A DNA stretch of 27,556 bases from the NCBI GenBank assembly GCA_001800675.1, contig MGVW01000030.1:1-27556 (forward strand). Reading direction: 5' to 3'. Below the pieces are notes generated by a model, which saw only the letters and a program-made list of their open reading frames with translations, was not told where the DNA came from and did not search any database. The position numbers and the translations under genes are program-made. Below are positions 7,207 to 15,987 of the stretch, one piece after another; the first letter of the stretch is position 1, and each line of letters starts with the position of its first letter. Source of the stretch: Euryarchaeota archaeon RBG_13_57_23. GTDB lineage: Archaea > Thermoplasmatota > Thermoplasmata > UBA10834.

Positions 7207-7929
7207 TCATTTCGCGCTTCTTTCCTTCTTTCGGGTCAGGAACTCCTGCACGATCTTACCGTGGTCGAATGCGAATTGCGGAAGATGGTCCAGGTGGAAC
7301 CATTCCGCCTCCTCTGCATCATCGCCCGCCTTCAGTGTTCCCCCGATCGGACGGACGTGGAACACTGCGGTCACGAAATGTCCCCTTGGGTCTCTGTTCG
7401 GGGCCGAGTAGACGCCAACGAGGCCGACTATCTCCGTCCTGAGTCCAGTCTCCTCGAGCGCTTCCCGAACAACGCATTGCTCGAGCGTCTCCCCATAGTT
7501 GAGGAAGCCGCCTGGTAGCGCGTACGAGCCTTTGTACGGTTCGCGCCCTCGTCTGATCAGCGCTATCTCGTGGTCTCGAACTATGATGGCATCTGCCGTA
7601 ACAGAAGGTTTTCTCCAGCCGTTTTCGAACTGGCTCTGAAGAGAGGCGACCTTGTTCTCGTACTCGCGCAGGATCTCCTCGCCAAACGGCGTGAGAGTCG
7701 TGACCCCGCCCTTGGTGCCCCCTCTCAACGACTTGACGACTTCGCCGCCTGCGTTCTGAGCTATCCTGTGTAGAATCCCCCAGGCGTGCCTGTACGACAT
7801 GCCCATCTCCTTCGCCGCCTTGGACAGTGAGCCGGCGTCCTTCACCTTGCGCAGAAGCTTGGCCCTGCCGTCGCTGATGACGAATCTGCCGTCCCGCTCC
7901 AGCCATATCTTCAGCTTGAGGTCGTACAT
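7207..7929 (-). CDS. ModE-type HTH fused to NUDIX hydrolase domain
   Basis: A 240-residue two-domain protein. Residues 1-100 match the winged helix of ModE/LysR type: GRAKLLRKVKDAGSLSKAAKEMGMSY reads as the HTH (about 20-55), followed by the wing around GGTKGGVTTLT. Residues 108-235 are a NUDIX domain with an intact Nudix box (G141, E147, R155, E156, E159, E160, G162), so catalysis is possible. The later SAPNRDPRGH region resembles ADP-ribose or NADH pyrophosphatases. NrtR repressors join the same modules in the opposite order and use the NUDIX domain to sense ADP-ribose. It lies 18 bases after hutU on the same strand, so it may regulate that gene or NAD-linked metabolism. The regulator role is inference; a bifunctional enzyme-regulator is the alternative. 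Confidence 0.82.
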   Translation of the reverse strand: MYDLKLKIWLERDGRFVISDGRAKLLRKVKDAGSLSKAAKEMGMSYRHAWGILHRIAQNAGGEVVKSLRGGTKGGVTTLTPFGEEILREYENKVASLQSQFENGWRKPSVTADAIIVRDHEIALIRRGREPYKGSYALPGGFLNYGETLEQCVVREALEETGLRTEIVGLVGVYSAPNRDPRGHFVTAVFHVRPIGGTLKAGDDAEEAEWFHLDHLPQFAFDHGKIVQEFLTRKKERSAK

Positions 7930-7947
7930 GTTCCCAGGCGCGTCCCG

Positions 7948-9594
7948 TTATCGAAGCATCGGTATCTTGACTTTCTTGGCCTTGGCGACCCTGATGGCGC
8001 GGGGATAGCCAGCGTCCGCATGCCGCACGACGCCCATGCCCGGATCGGTCGTCAGGACCCGTTGTATCTTCTCATCGGCCTCGATCGTTCCATCGGCTAC
8101 GACCAGTAGGCCCGCATGTGTCGAGTAGCCTATCCCGACCCCGCCTCCGTTGTGCACGGCGACCAGGTCCGCACCTGCAGCCGTATTCACCATGGCGTTC
8201 AACAGTGGCCAGTCGGCGATGGCGTCGCTGCCGTCCATCATGCCTTCCGTCTCCCTGTAGGGTGATGCGACCGAGCCACAGTCCAGATGGTCTCTCGTGA
8301 TCACGATCGGTCCTTTGAGCTCCTTCTCCCTCACCATCTTGTTGATGATCTTCCCGAACCGCGCCCTCTCCCCAAGGCCGAGCCAGCAGACCCGAGCAGG
8401 CAGTCCTTCGAAGGGCACTGTCTTGTGAGCGTGCTGAATCCAGTTCACCAGCTGCTTGTTCCTGGCGAACTCGCGCACGACCACTTTGTCGGTCTTCCTG
8501 ATGTCCTCGGGATCCCCGGAGACCGCGACCCACCTGAAAGGCCCTCGTCCTTCGCAGAACATCGGCCTGATGTAGAGCGGCACGAACCCTTTGATACAGA
8601 AAGCATCCTCGACTCCGGCTTTCACTGCCTGTGCTCTGATGTTGTTTCCGTAGTCGAAGACCACGGAGCCTCTGCGCATGAACCCGATCATCGCCTGGAC
8701 ATGAATCCCGATGCTCTCGATCGCCCGCCTGCGATACTCGTTCGGACTGCTCTCGCGGAGCTTGGCAGCATCAGCTACCGACAGCCCCATCGGGATGTAC
8801 CCTCCGAGCTCGTCATGGGCCGAGGTCTGGTCCGTCACGATATCGGGGATGACGTTCAGGCCCAGCAGCTGAGGGTGCGTCTCCGCGCAGTTGCCGAGCA
8901 GGCCGATCGAGAGGGCCTTTCTTCTCTTCTTGGCCTCCTGGGCGATGTTGACTGCCTCGTCGAGGTGCTTCACCTTCATGTCGCAGTAGCCCTTCCTGAC
9001 GCGACGGTCGATGCGCTTCTCGTCGACTTCGACTGCGATGCACACGCCCTTGTTCATCTTGACGGCCAGAGGCTGCGCCCCTCCCATACCTCCGAGGCCA
9101 CCTGTGAGCACCAGCCTGCCCTTCAGGGAACCGCCGAAATTCTGTCTTGCACATGCCGCGAGGGTCTCGTAAGTCCCTTGCAGGATCCCCTGGGAACCGA
9201 TGTACGCCCACCCACCAGCGGTCATCTGCCCGAACATGATCAGCCCTTTTGCCTCCAACTCATGGAAAACCTCCCAGGTGGACCATCTGGGAACGAGGTG
9301 GGAGTTCGCGATGAGCACTCGCGGCGCGATCTTCGAGGTCTTGAACACCGCCACTGGTTTGCCGGACTGAACGAGCAGCGTCTCATCGTCCTCCAGCCGT
9401 GTCAAGGCCTTGACTATCGCGTCGAAGCAGGCCCAGTTGCGAGCAGCCTTCCCGGTGCCTCCGTAGATTATCAACTCATCCGGGTTCTCAGCGTTCTCCA
9501 GGTTGTTCTGGAGCATTCTGAGTATTGCCTCCTGACGCCAGCCCTTGCATTCGAGCCTTAGCCCACGCCGCGCCCTGATTTTCTTCCTGGGCAT
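7948..9594 (-). CDS. hutU: Urocanate hydratase
   Basis: A 548-residue urocanase, full length for the family (about 550). It converts urocanate to 4-imidazolone-5-propionate in histidine degradation using tightly bound NAD+. Recognisable features are the N-terminal YGGTGKAARNW, the NAD-binding glycine-rich GGLGGMGGAQ (165-174), the TSAHDE segment (258-262) and the signature GLPARVCWLGLGER (397-410), whose Cys403 is the catalytic-region cysteine known from the Pseudomonas enzyme. ATG 9594 starts the family-typical N-terminus after a short basic leader. No hutH, hutI or formiminoglutamate enzyme lies in the window, so the rest of the pathway must be elsewhere. It is divergent from NOG1 and followed by the HTH-NUDIX gene. 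Confidence 0.95.
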   Translation of the reverse strand: MPRKKIRARRGLRLECKGWRQEAILRMLQNNLENAENPDELIIYGGTGKAARNWACFDAIVKALTRLEDDETLLVQSGKPVAVFKTSKIAPRVLIANSHLVPRWSTWEVFHELEAKGLIMFGQMTAGGWAYIGSQGILQGTYETLAACARQNFGGSLKGRLVLTGGLGGMGGAQPLAVKMNKGVCIAVEVDEKRIDRRVRKGYCDMKVKHLDEAVNIAQEAKKRRKALSIGLLGNCAETHPQLLGLNVIPDIVTDQTSAHDELGGYIPMGLSVADAAKLRESSPNEYRRRAIESIGIHVQAMIGFMRRGSVVFDYGNNIRAQAVKAGVEDAFCIKGFVPLYIRPMFCEGRGPFRWVAVSGDPEDIRKTDKVVVREFARNKQLVNWIQHAHKTVPFEGLPARVCWLGLGERARFGKIINKMVREKELKGPIVITRDHLDCGSVASPYRETEGMMDGSDAIADWPLLNAMVNTAAGADLVAVHNGGGVGIGYSTHAGLLVVADGTIEADEKIQRVLTTDPGMGVVRHADAGYPRAIRVAKAKKVKIPMLR

Positions 9595-9663
9595 TCGAGG
9601 TGGACAGCGGCATCTGCAAATAATAGGTTTTGGGGGCCATAGTTTTTATCAAAGGAGCTGCTC
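9595..9663. promoter_or_regulatory. Divergent promoter region of hutU and NOG1
   Basis: This 69-base gap must serve both directions. For NOG1, AAATAATA (about 9618-9625) is the best-placed TATA-like stretch and AAGGAG (about 9652-9656) the ribosome-binding site. For hutU, the A/T-rich run read on the minus strand as GATAAAAACTA (about 9641-9651) is a possible TATA box. Both are weak matches. Confidence 0.35.
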
Positions 9664-10641
9664 ATGACCGCGGAGAGCATGTTCGACATCCCCACGGTGC
9701 TGACGGCTGACGAGATCCTCGACAAGGCCTTCAAGAAGGCCTCAAAGGTCGAGATAAGCGGTAGGACGAGGACAGAGACCGTGAGGGAGACGAATATCGC
9801 TAAGATCAAGTCTGCAAGCGATGTGATCGTGAGCACGATGGGCAAGTATGTGAAGGCGTTCCCGAGCATCGAGAGGGAAAGTCTGTTCTACTACGAGCTG
9901 ATCGATCTCGCCGTGGGTACGGACAAATTGAAGCATTCCTTGGGCGCGATGGATTGGTGTAGGGGGAACGTCGCCAAGGTCGCGAAGTCCGCTACAAGGA
10001 CAATGGCCTCGACGAAGTTGATCTCAGAGATCGACAGCGCGAGACGGGGCGCATACGGAAGGATGTCCTCCCTCGTGAAACAGGTGAGCAAGGAGCTCGA
10101 TGTCCTCTCGGATGCCAGAAACGCGATGCGCAAGTTCCCCGTGATCAACCCCGAGCAGCCCACAATCGTGGTGGCGGGTGCGCCTAATGTCGGCAAGAGC
10201 CAGCTGGTCGCGAGGATTTCGACGGCGAAGCCTCGTGTGGCCGTGTATCCATTCACGACTCAGGAGATTTCGGTCGGCATTTTCGAGAAGAAGTACATCA
10301 AGTACCAGGTGATAGACACTCCTGGGCTGCTGGACAGGGAGCTTGACGACAGGAATCCTATCGAGTTGCGAGCGATCGTGGCGTTGCGGCATCTGGCAGA
10401 CATCATCCTCTTCATGTTCGACCCGACGGAGACTTGCGGGTATCCCATGAGCCAGCAGGAGCGGATACTTGAGACGATCAAGAGGGAATTCTCGCCTGTC
10501 CCCGTGGTCGAGATCGAGAACAAGGCGGATATGTCGAAGTCCCAGAGCGGCCGAGTCAAGATCTCTGCGGAGACAGGTGCGGGCGTGCAAAAGCTAGTTG
10601 ACAGCTTGGTCGAGAAGCTCAAGGACCAACAACCCTTATAG
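9664..10641 (+). CDS. NOG1-family GTPase
   Basis: A 325-residue archaeal NOG1 homologue, a ribosome-associated GTPase that in eukaryotes is needed for 60S assembly. It has an N-terminal helical domain (1-165) and then a G domain with all motifs intact: G1 GAPNVGKS (172-179), a G2-region YPFTTQ (195-200), G3 DTPG (218-221), G4 NKAD (286-289) and G5 SAETG (301-305). The C-terminal extensions of eukaryotic NOG1 are absent, as is usual in archaea. ATG 9664 has an AAGGAG site about seven bases upstream. DP2 follows after 88 bases without a clear terminator, so co-transcription is possible. Confidence 0.93.
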   Translation: MTAESMFDIPTVLTADEILDKAFKKASKVEISGRTRTETVRETNIAKIKSASDVIVSTMGKYVKAFPSIERESLFYYELIDLAVGTDKLKHSLGAMDWCRGNVAKVAKSATRTMASTKLISEIDSARRGAYGRMSSLVKQVSKELDVLSDARNAMRKFPVINPEQPTIVVAGAPNVGKSQLVARISTAKPRVAVYPFTTQEISVGIFEKKYIKYQVIDTPGLLDRELDDRNPIELRAIVALRHLADIILFMFDPTETCGYPMSQQERILETIKREFSPVPVVEIENKADMSKSQSGRVKISAETGAGVQKLVDSLVEKLKDQQPL

Positions 10642-10729
10642 TCGGGCTTCACGATTTGCGGTCGGGATAGCACATCTAGCCGTTCCGCAGGACCCAGAAC
10701 ATCATATCGCGGGCATTGTCCGGGGGAGC

Positions 10730-13700
10730 ATGAAGACTGTTGTGTGCAGCGAGTCGATGGAGGAGTACTTCTCATCACTTCAGCGCGAGGTAGACATCGC
10801 GTACGATGTGGCCAGACGTGCGAGGAGGCAAGGCTTCGACCCCGAACCAGACGTGGAGATCCCTCAGGCTTCGGACCTTGCCGCGCGAGTCGAGAAGCTC
10901 CTGTACGAATGGGACGTCGAGGGAGTTGCGTCCAGGATTCGGGAGCTCTCGCAGGACCACGACAGGGAGGAGGTCTCCCTACTCATTGCCAAGGAGTACT
11001 CGAAACTCCCGGCGAAATCGAGAGAATTCGCAATCGAGCGAGCAGTCCGACTTGGATTGGCAGTCCTCACCGAGGGGATCCTTGTGGCACCACTCGAAGG
11101 CATAACTGGCGTGTCCATCGACAAGAACAGCGACGGTTCGGACTATCTCACAGTCTACTTCTCCGGTCCGATCAGGTCAGCTGGCGGGACGGGCCAGGCT
11201 ATGAGCGTCCTCATAGCAGATGTCGTCCGCCGAGAGATGGGGCTGGGCCGCTACATACCGACAGGTGACGAGGTTGACCGGCTGAAGGAGGAGATACCTC
11301 TCTACAAGTCATGCCAGCATCTGCAGTACACACCGTCCAATGATGAGATCGATCTGATTGCGAGAAACATCCCGGTGTGCATAAATGGCGAAGCGACGGA
11401 GGAGACCAAGGTTTCAGGCTTCAGGAACCTCCCGAGGGTCAAGACGGAATTCGTGAGAGGTGGAGCGTGCCTCGTGATCGCGGAGGGTCTATGCCTCAAG
11501 GCCCCGAAGATACAGAAGCATGTCAAGCGTTTGGGCATAGACGGTTGGGAGTTCGTGGACAAGTTTCTCAACCTCAAGAAGAAGGGGGTCGAGGATGCCG
11601 GGGCCGAGATCGCACCGAACGCAAAGTATCTCAAGGACATGTTGGTCGGTCGACCTGTCCTTGCTCATCCGTCTAGGGTGGGGGGATTCAGGCTGCGATA
11701 CGGGAGAACACGCGCGACTGGCCTCGCCGCTCTTGCGATGAATCCAGCGACCATGTCGCTCCTAGGCGAGTTCATCGCCATAGGCACCCAGCTCAAGATC
11801 GAGCGGCCTGGGAAGGCGGGCGCAATCACTCCTTGCGGTTCTATCGAGGGGCCAATAGCGCTGCTCACGAACGGAGACTTGGTGTACGTGAACACCATGG
11901 CAGATGCAAGGGCAATCAAGGATAGGCTCGCCGAGATAGTCGATGTCGGAGAAGTCCTTGTCCCGTACGGCGAGTTCGCTGAGAACAACCATCTCTTGAT
12001 GCCCGCTGGCTACTCTATCGAATGGCACCGGGAGGAATTGCTCGACAGGCTGGGAAAGCTCCCTGACGGATGGCAGGATACTGACTTCGACCGCGCGGTC
12101 CAGATGAGCCGGGAAAGTGGCGTGCCCTTGCACCCGAAGTTCAACCTCTTCTGGTCGGACCTGCAGATCGCGAGCATACTGAAGCTCAGGGAGCATGTGC
12201 TTTCGACCGGTTCGCTGAAGGAGGGCCTGTTGTCCATCAAGAGCGACGAAGTCATCAAGAAGACCCTCGAGGACCTCGGCGCGCTTCACAGAGTCGAAGG
12301 AGACAGGCTTGTGCTGGACAGATATGCCGAGCCTCTTCTGCTTGGGCTGGGAATCGCGGAGCGTGAAGGGAGGCTCGAGGCTCGCATAGAGGCTCCGTCC
12401 TCGGAGAAGACCAGTCTCGATCTGGTGTCCACTTTGGCTGGCGTCGAGATCAGGGCCAGAGCCGTGACGAGGATAGGAGCGAGAGTCGCTCGCCCTGAGA
12501 AGGCGAGAGAACGGAGGATGAAGCCTCCACCCCATGGGCTGTTCCCGGTCGGCACCAGCGGCGGAGCTCAGAGACTTGTCAACTTGGCCGCCGAACAAGG
12601 GTCGATCAAGGTGGAGCTCGGGGAGAGACTGTGCCCGAAGTGCGGCGGCAAAACCTTCCTGGCTATGTGTCAGTGTGGGACGCATACTCATCCGACGGGC
12701 AAAGCTGATACTCAGGAGGTGCCAATCGGTCTGTTGCTCGAGTCGGCGCTCGAGGCGCTGAAGGAGAGGCGCGCGCCAGAGATCAAGGGAGTCCAGGGAA
12801 TGATCTCTCGAAACAAGACTCCCGAGGTCATCGAGAAGGCCATCCTGAGAGCCAAGAATGGCATATTCGTTTTCAAGGACGGGACTGTTAGGATCGATGC
12901 GACGGACGTCCCTCTCACCCATTTCACGCCTGAGGAGGTCGGCATCGATGTCCAGACTGCAAGACGGCTAGGGTACGAGAAGGACTCGGCAGGAATGGAT
13001 CTGGTGCGTCCAGACCAGATGCTCGAGCTGAAGGTCCAGGATGTGATAATCTCGGATTCCTGCGTGAGTTACCTCGTGCAGACCACGAAGTTCATTGATG
13101 ACCTCCTCGTGAAGTTCTATCGGGACGAAGCGTTCTACAAGATCGACCGCAGGGAAGACCTCGTCGGCCACCTCGTCGTAGGGCTCGCGCCGCACACTTC
13201 AGGAGGAGTTCTTGCTCGCGTTGTGGGCTTCACCCCGGCCCATGCTGGATACGCTCACCCGTTCTTCCACGCAGCCAAGAGGAGGAACTGCGACGGAGAC
13301 GAGGACTCAATCATACTGCTCATGGATTGCTTGCTGAACTTCTCCCGGGCGTTCCTGCCGGAGAAGCGAGGAGGGTTGATGGACGCCCCCCTCGTCCTGA
13401 CGACCAAGCTGGATCCGAACGAGATAGACAAGGAAGCGCACAACATGGATGTCGGAAGCAAATATCCTCTGGAGTTCTATCGCGCGACCCAGCGCTACGC
13501 CCACCCCAAGGAGGTCGAATCGATGATGGACCTTGTGAGCGGGAGGATCGGGACCGTGCTGCAGTACGAGGGCATGTCGTTCACTCACGAATTGAAGGAC
13601 ATATCTGATGGGCCCACGACATCCGCCTACACATCCCTTGAGACGATGGACGACAAGCTCAGAGCCCAGATATCACTGGGCGTGAAGATAAGGGCGGTCG

Positions 13701-14038
13701 ATGAGGCCGACCTGGTTCACAGGATAATCACGAGACACCTACTGCCCGATATTCAGGGAAGCCTCAAGAGTTTTACAGGCCAGCAGCTCAGGTGCTCGAA
13801 ATGCGGAGCCAAGTACAGGCGTATCCCACTCATTGGAAAATGCTATTGCGGCCACAAGCTGACGCTCACGGTGCACGAGGCGGGCGTGAGCAAGTATTTG
13901 GAGAGGGCGAAGGAGATAGGGGAGGCATTCAGTGTGCCCCAGTACACGCAGCAGAGGATATTTCTGCTCGAGAACTCCATCCGCTCGTTGTTCCAGTCTG
14001 ATAAGATAAAGAATCCGAAGCTGGATGAGTTCTTCTAG
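10730..14038 (+). CDS. polC: DNA polymerase II (family D) large catalytic subunit DP2
   Basis: A 1,102-residue protein from ATG 10730, preceded by GGGGGAG; ATG 10757 is an alternative that starts at MEEYFSSLQREV. DP2 is the catalytic subunit of the euryarchaeal replicative polymerase D, working with exonuclease subunit DP1 (not in window). Visible are the conserved N-terminal YFSSLQREVDIAYDVARRAR; the FSGPIRSAGGTGQA motif; a zinc ribbon (CPKC at 635 to CQCG near 647); the catalytic NCDGDED (853-859, Asp855 and Asp857); and a C-terminal zinc-binding region (cysteines 1022, 1025, 1038, 1040). The catalytic motif is where inteins often interrupt this gene in other archaea; none is present. It converges on rpoD, two bases from its stop. 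Confidence 0.96.
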   Translation: MKTVVCSESMEEYFSSLQREVDIAYDVARRARRQGFDPEPDVEIPQASDLAARVEKLLYEWDVEGVASRIRELSQDHDREEVSLLIAKEYSKLPAKSREFAIERAVRLGLAVLTEGILVAPLEGITGVSIDKNSDGSDYLTVYFSGPIRSAGGTGQAMSVLIADVVRREMGLGRYIPTGDEVDRLKEEIPLYKSCQHLQYTPSNDEIDLIARNIPVCINGEATEETKVSGFRNLPRVKTEFVRGGACLVIAEGLCLKAPKIQKHVKRLGIDGWEFVDKFLNLKKKGVEDAGAEIAPNAKYLKDMLVGRPVLAHPSRVGGFRLRYGRTRATGLAALAMNPATMSLLGEFIAIGTQLKIERPGKAGAITPCGSIEGPIALLTNGDLVYVNTMADARAIKDRLAEIVDVGEVLVPYGEFAENNHLLMPAGYSIEWHREELLDRLGKLPDGWQDTDFDRAVQMSRESGVPLHPKFNLFWSDLQIASILKLREHVLSTGSLKEGLLSIKSDEVIKKTLEDLGALHRVEGDRLVLDRYAEPLLLGLGIAEREGRLEARIEAPSSEKTSLDLVSTLAGVEIRARAVTRIGARVARPEKARERRMKPPPHGLFPVGTSGGAQRLVNLAAEQGSIKVELGERLCPKCGGKTFLAMCQCGTHTHPTGKADTQEVPIGLLLESALEALKERRAPEIKGVQGMISRNKTPEVIEKAILRAKNGIFVFKDGTVRIDATDVPLTHFTPEEVGIDVQTARRLGYEKDSAGMDLVRPDQMLELKVQDVIISDSCVSYLVQTTKFIDDLLVKFYRDEAFYKIDRREDLVGHLVVGLAPHTSGGVLARVVGFTPAHAGYAHPFFHAAKRRNCDGDEDSIILLMDCLLNFSRAFLPEKRGGLMDAPLVLTTKLDPNEIDKEAHNMDVGSKYPLEFYRATQRYAHPKEVESMMDLVSGRIGTVLQYEGMSFTHELKDISDGPTTSAYTSLETMDDKLRAQISLGVKIRAVDEADLVHRIITRHLLPDIQGSLKSFTGQQLRCSKCGAKYRRIPLIGKCYCGHKLTLTVHEAGVSKYLERAKEIGEAFSVPQYTQQRIFLLENSIRSLFQSDKIKNPKLDEFF

Positions 14039-14040
14039 AA

Positions 14041-14877
14041 TCACTCTTCGAGGGTCGAGATCTGCTCCCGAAGCGCTTCGAACCGCTCTTCGAGGATCTT
14101 GAGGCCTCGGATCAGGATGTCTTTGGCGGGCATAGCACCATCCGTCTCGAACCTGAACAGGAGCTTCGTCGAGACAGGGACGACCTTGATGACGCCCGCG
14201 TCGCATACCTCCATGCAGCTGCCACAGAGGTTGCACTTCTCAGGATGCTTGACGACGATCTTCTTGTCCTCCTTCGTGAGGACGCCTTTGGGGCAGACCT
14301 TGACGCAGCTTCCGCCGACGTCGCACTTCGCCTGGTCGATCTCGATCTTCGCGAAGTATCTGTAGCCGGCCCCGATCGCCCCCTGCCATTTGGCATGCTG
14401 CTTCCCGGTGCCCAGCTCGGCCGTGGCGTAGACCAGGAGTGCCTGGTCCTCGGCGAGCTTGACTATCGGTATGAGGTCATCCTTGATCCTGAGCTTGGTG
14501 TCGCCAATCGGCTCGAGGTCCCCTGAATAGACCATGCACGGGCCCTTCTTGTTCAGGGAATACATGATCGTGCAGTTCGGGCAGCCCTCTCCCCCACAAG
14601 AGCACTTCGCCCTGAAGTTGAGGGTCTCCAGGTCTGTCGGAATCGGAATAAGAGAAAGCCTGTGAGACACGATCTCGTCGAACAGCGGCGAGATGCTCTC
14701 GAACGCAATCCCCTTCTCGTCCATGATCGGCCCTAGGTGGAACTCAACATTTTCTATCGCCATCTTCGGGACATCTGCGGTAAGGGTCCTCCTGAGGGCG
14801 TTGGCAAATGCTGGATTCGCATCTGTGATGACAAACTGCGCCTTAGTCGGCGTCATCTCGACTATGTCGATCTTCAT
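14041..14877 (-). CDS. rpoD: DNA-directed RNA polymerase subunit D (Rpo3) with ferredoxin-like domain
   Basis: A 278-residue alpha-like assembly subunit of archaeal RNA polymerase, which dimerises with subunit L to nucleate assembly. The N-terminal dimerisation signature reads ANPAFANALRRTLTADVP (20-37). A zinc-type Cys cluster sits at 92, 94, 99 and 102. A ferredoxin-like insertion (about 181-232) has cysteines 185, 191 and 195 in the first motif and 215, 218, 221 and 225 in the second. The first motif lacks its second cysteine (a Gly at 188), so one [4Fe-4S] cluster appears complete and the other cannot be a normal [4Fe-4S] cluster. It is the last gene of the rps13-rps4-rps11-rpoD operon; the usual rpl18e-rpl13-rps9 continuation is missing here. 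Confidence 0.95.
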   Translation of the reverse strand: MKIDIVEMTPTKAQFVITDANPAFANALRRTLTADVPKMAIENVEFHLGPIMDEKGIAFESISPLFDEIVSHRLSLIPIPTDLETLNFRAKCSCGGEGCPNCTIMYSLNKKGPCMVYSGDLEPIGDTKLRIKDDLIPIVKLAEDQALLVYATAELGTGKQHAKWQGAIGAGYRYFAKIEIDQAKCDVGGSCVKVCPKGVLTKEDKKIVVKHPEKCNLCGSCMEVCDAGVIKVVPVSTKLLFRFETDGAMPAKDILIRGLKILEERFEALREQISTLEE

Positions 14878-14888
14878 CTGGAACCACT

Positions 14889-15272
14889 CTATACTCTACG
14901 ACCCCTTCTCCCGCCTTTCTTCTTGGTGCCGTCGTGCGGCACAGGGGTGACATCCTCAATCCTGCCAATCCTCAGGCCGGCCCTCGCAAGACCTCTTATA
15001 GCAGCCTGTGCGCCCGGGCCCGGAGATGCGGACTTGTTGCCTCCTGGGGCGCGCACCCTGACGTGGATGCTGTCAATGCCCTTCTCCTTGGCTATCTCGG
15101 CGACCTTCTCGGCGGCCTTCATGGCGGCGTACGGGGAAGCCTCGTCCTTGGCGGCCTTGACCACCATTCCACCGCTGGCCTTTGTGATCGTCTCGGCCCC
15201 GGTGACGTCAGTGACTGTGATGATGATATTGTTGTAGCTTGCGAAAATGTGCGCGATACCCCACTTGCCCAT
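14889..15272 (-). CDS. rps11: Small ribosomal subunit protein uS11
   Basis: A 127-residue uS11, full length for archaea. It binds 16S rRNA in the platform of the 30S subunit. The family core is unmistakable: GIAHIFASYNNIIITVTD at the N-terminus, SPYAAMKAAEKVAEIA in the middle, RVRAPGGNKS followed by SPGPGAQAAIRGLARAGL, then IEDVTPVPHDG and a basic tail (KKKGGRRGRRV). ATG 15272 lies five bases after the rps4 stop, so translation is probably coupled. Confidence 0.97.
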   Translation of the reverse strand: MGKWGIAHIFASYNNIIITVTDVTGAETITKASGGMVVKAAKDEASPYAAMKAAEKVAEIAKEKGIDSIHVRVRAPGGNKSASPGPGAQAAIRGLARAGLRIGRIEDVTPVPHDGTKKKGGRRGRRV

Positions 15273-15277
15273 TCAGG

Positions 15278-15979
15278 TCACCCCTTGTCCTCAGGAGGAG
15301 CCGCCGGAGTCGCCTTCTCGATGTCCTCCTCCTTCTCCTCTTTGAGCTCTGTGACGATTATCTTCTTGAGCTTGGCCTTCGCGACATGTATCTCTTCCTT
15401 CTCGACCGCCTCGCGTTTGGCTTCCTCGGCCTCCACCTTGGCTTTGAGCTCCTCTGGCTTGGGTCTCATCGGGTGGAGCTCGTTCGAGATCGGGGAAGTG
15501 GGTGTGTACTCGATCTTCTCCTCCTCGCTCCTCTTGACCATGTATCCTGGAATCGTGACCTTCCTGCCGGCGATCGACGCGTGACCGTGTACTATGAACT
15601 GCCTCGCCTGCTTCGGAGTATACGCGAAGCCCTTCCTGTAGATCATCGTCTGGAGTCTCCTGGCGAGAACGTTCTCCGTGCCCAGCGTGAGGACATCGTT
15701 CAGGGTCGCGCCCTCGACCGGGAGCAAAGACAGCCTTCCGCACTTCGCAAGCAGCTGGTCGGTCTCAATCTTGGCCTGGGGGTCGCCCATTCTGGTCCTG
15801 GCCTGGAGATCTCTGCTCTGTGCCCTGAGTGACCTGATCAGAGACTGTGCGCGCCACAGCTCCCTCTTGTTCTTCAAACCGTACTTCATCAGCAGCTCGT
15901 TCTCCGCCTTGATCCGCTCGCCCTCCCAAGGGTGTGCGGGCGTCTCGTATTTCCTTCTGGAGAACTTAGGGTCACCCAT
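15278..15979 (-). CDS. rps4: Small ribosomal subunit protein uS4 with charged C-terminal extension
   Basis: A 233-residue uS4, a primary 16S rRNA binder that starts 30S assembly. The archaeal N-terminus (MGDPKFSRRKYETPAHPW) and the S4 RNA-binding domain (about 106-150, containing GFAYTPKQARQFIVHGHA and KVTIPGYMV) are clear. Archaeal uS4 normally ends near residue 170-180. Here residues 171-233 form an extension rich in Lys, Glu and Ala, ending in an Ala/Pro stretch, predicted helical or disordered. It is the second gene of the operon, eight bases after rps13. Confidence 0.96.
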   Translation of the reverse strand: MGDPKFSRRKYETPAHPWEGERIKAENELLMKYGLKNKRELWRAQSLIRSLRAQSRDLQARTRMGDPQAKIETDQLLAKCGRLSLLPVEGATLNDVLTLGTENVLARRLQTMIYRKGFAYTPKQARQFIVHGHASIAGRKVTIPGYMVKRSEEEKIEYTPTSPISNELHPMRPKPEELKAKVEAEEAKREAVEKEEIHVAKAKLKKIIVTELKEEKEEDIEKATPAAPPEDKG

Positions 15980-15987
15980 CTGTCACA

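Noticed and set aside
8287..9561. 424-codon plus-strand open frame opposite hutU
   Set aside because: The minus strand encodes an unmistakable urocanase over the same span; the shadow protein has no recognisable motif.
11762..12922. 386-codon minus-strand open frame opposite DP2
   Set aside because: It overlaps conserved DP2 sequence including the central zinc ribbon and has no family resemblance.
13286..13306. Possible intein insertion at the DP2 catalytic motif
   Set aside because: The NCDGDED motif is continuous and the reading is uninterrupted, so no intein is present.
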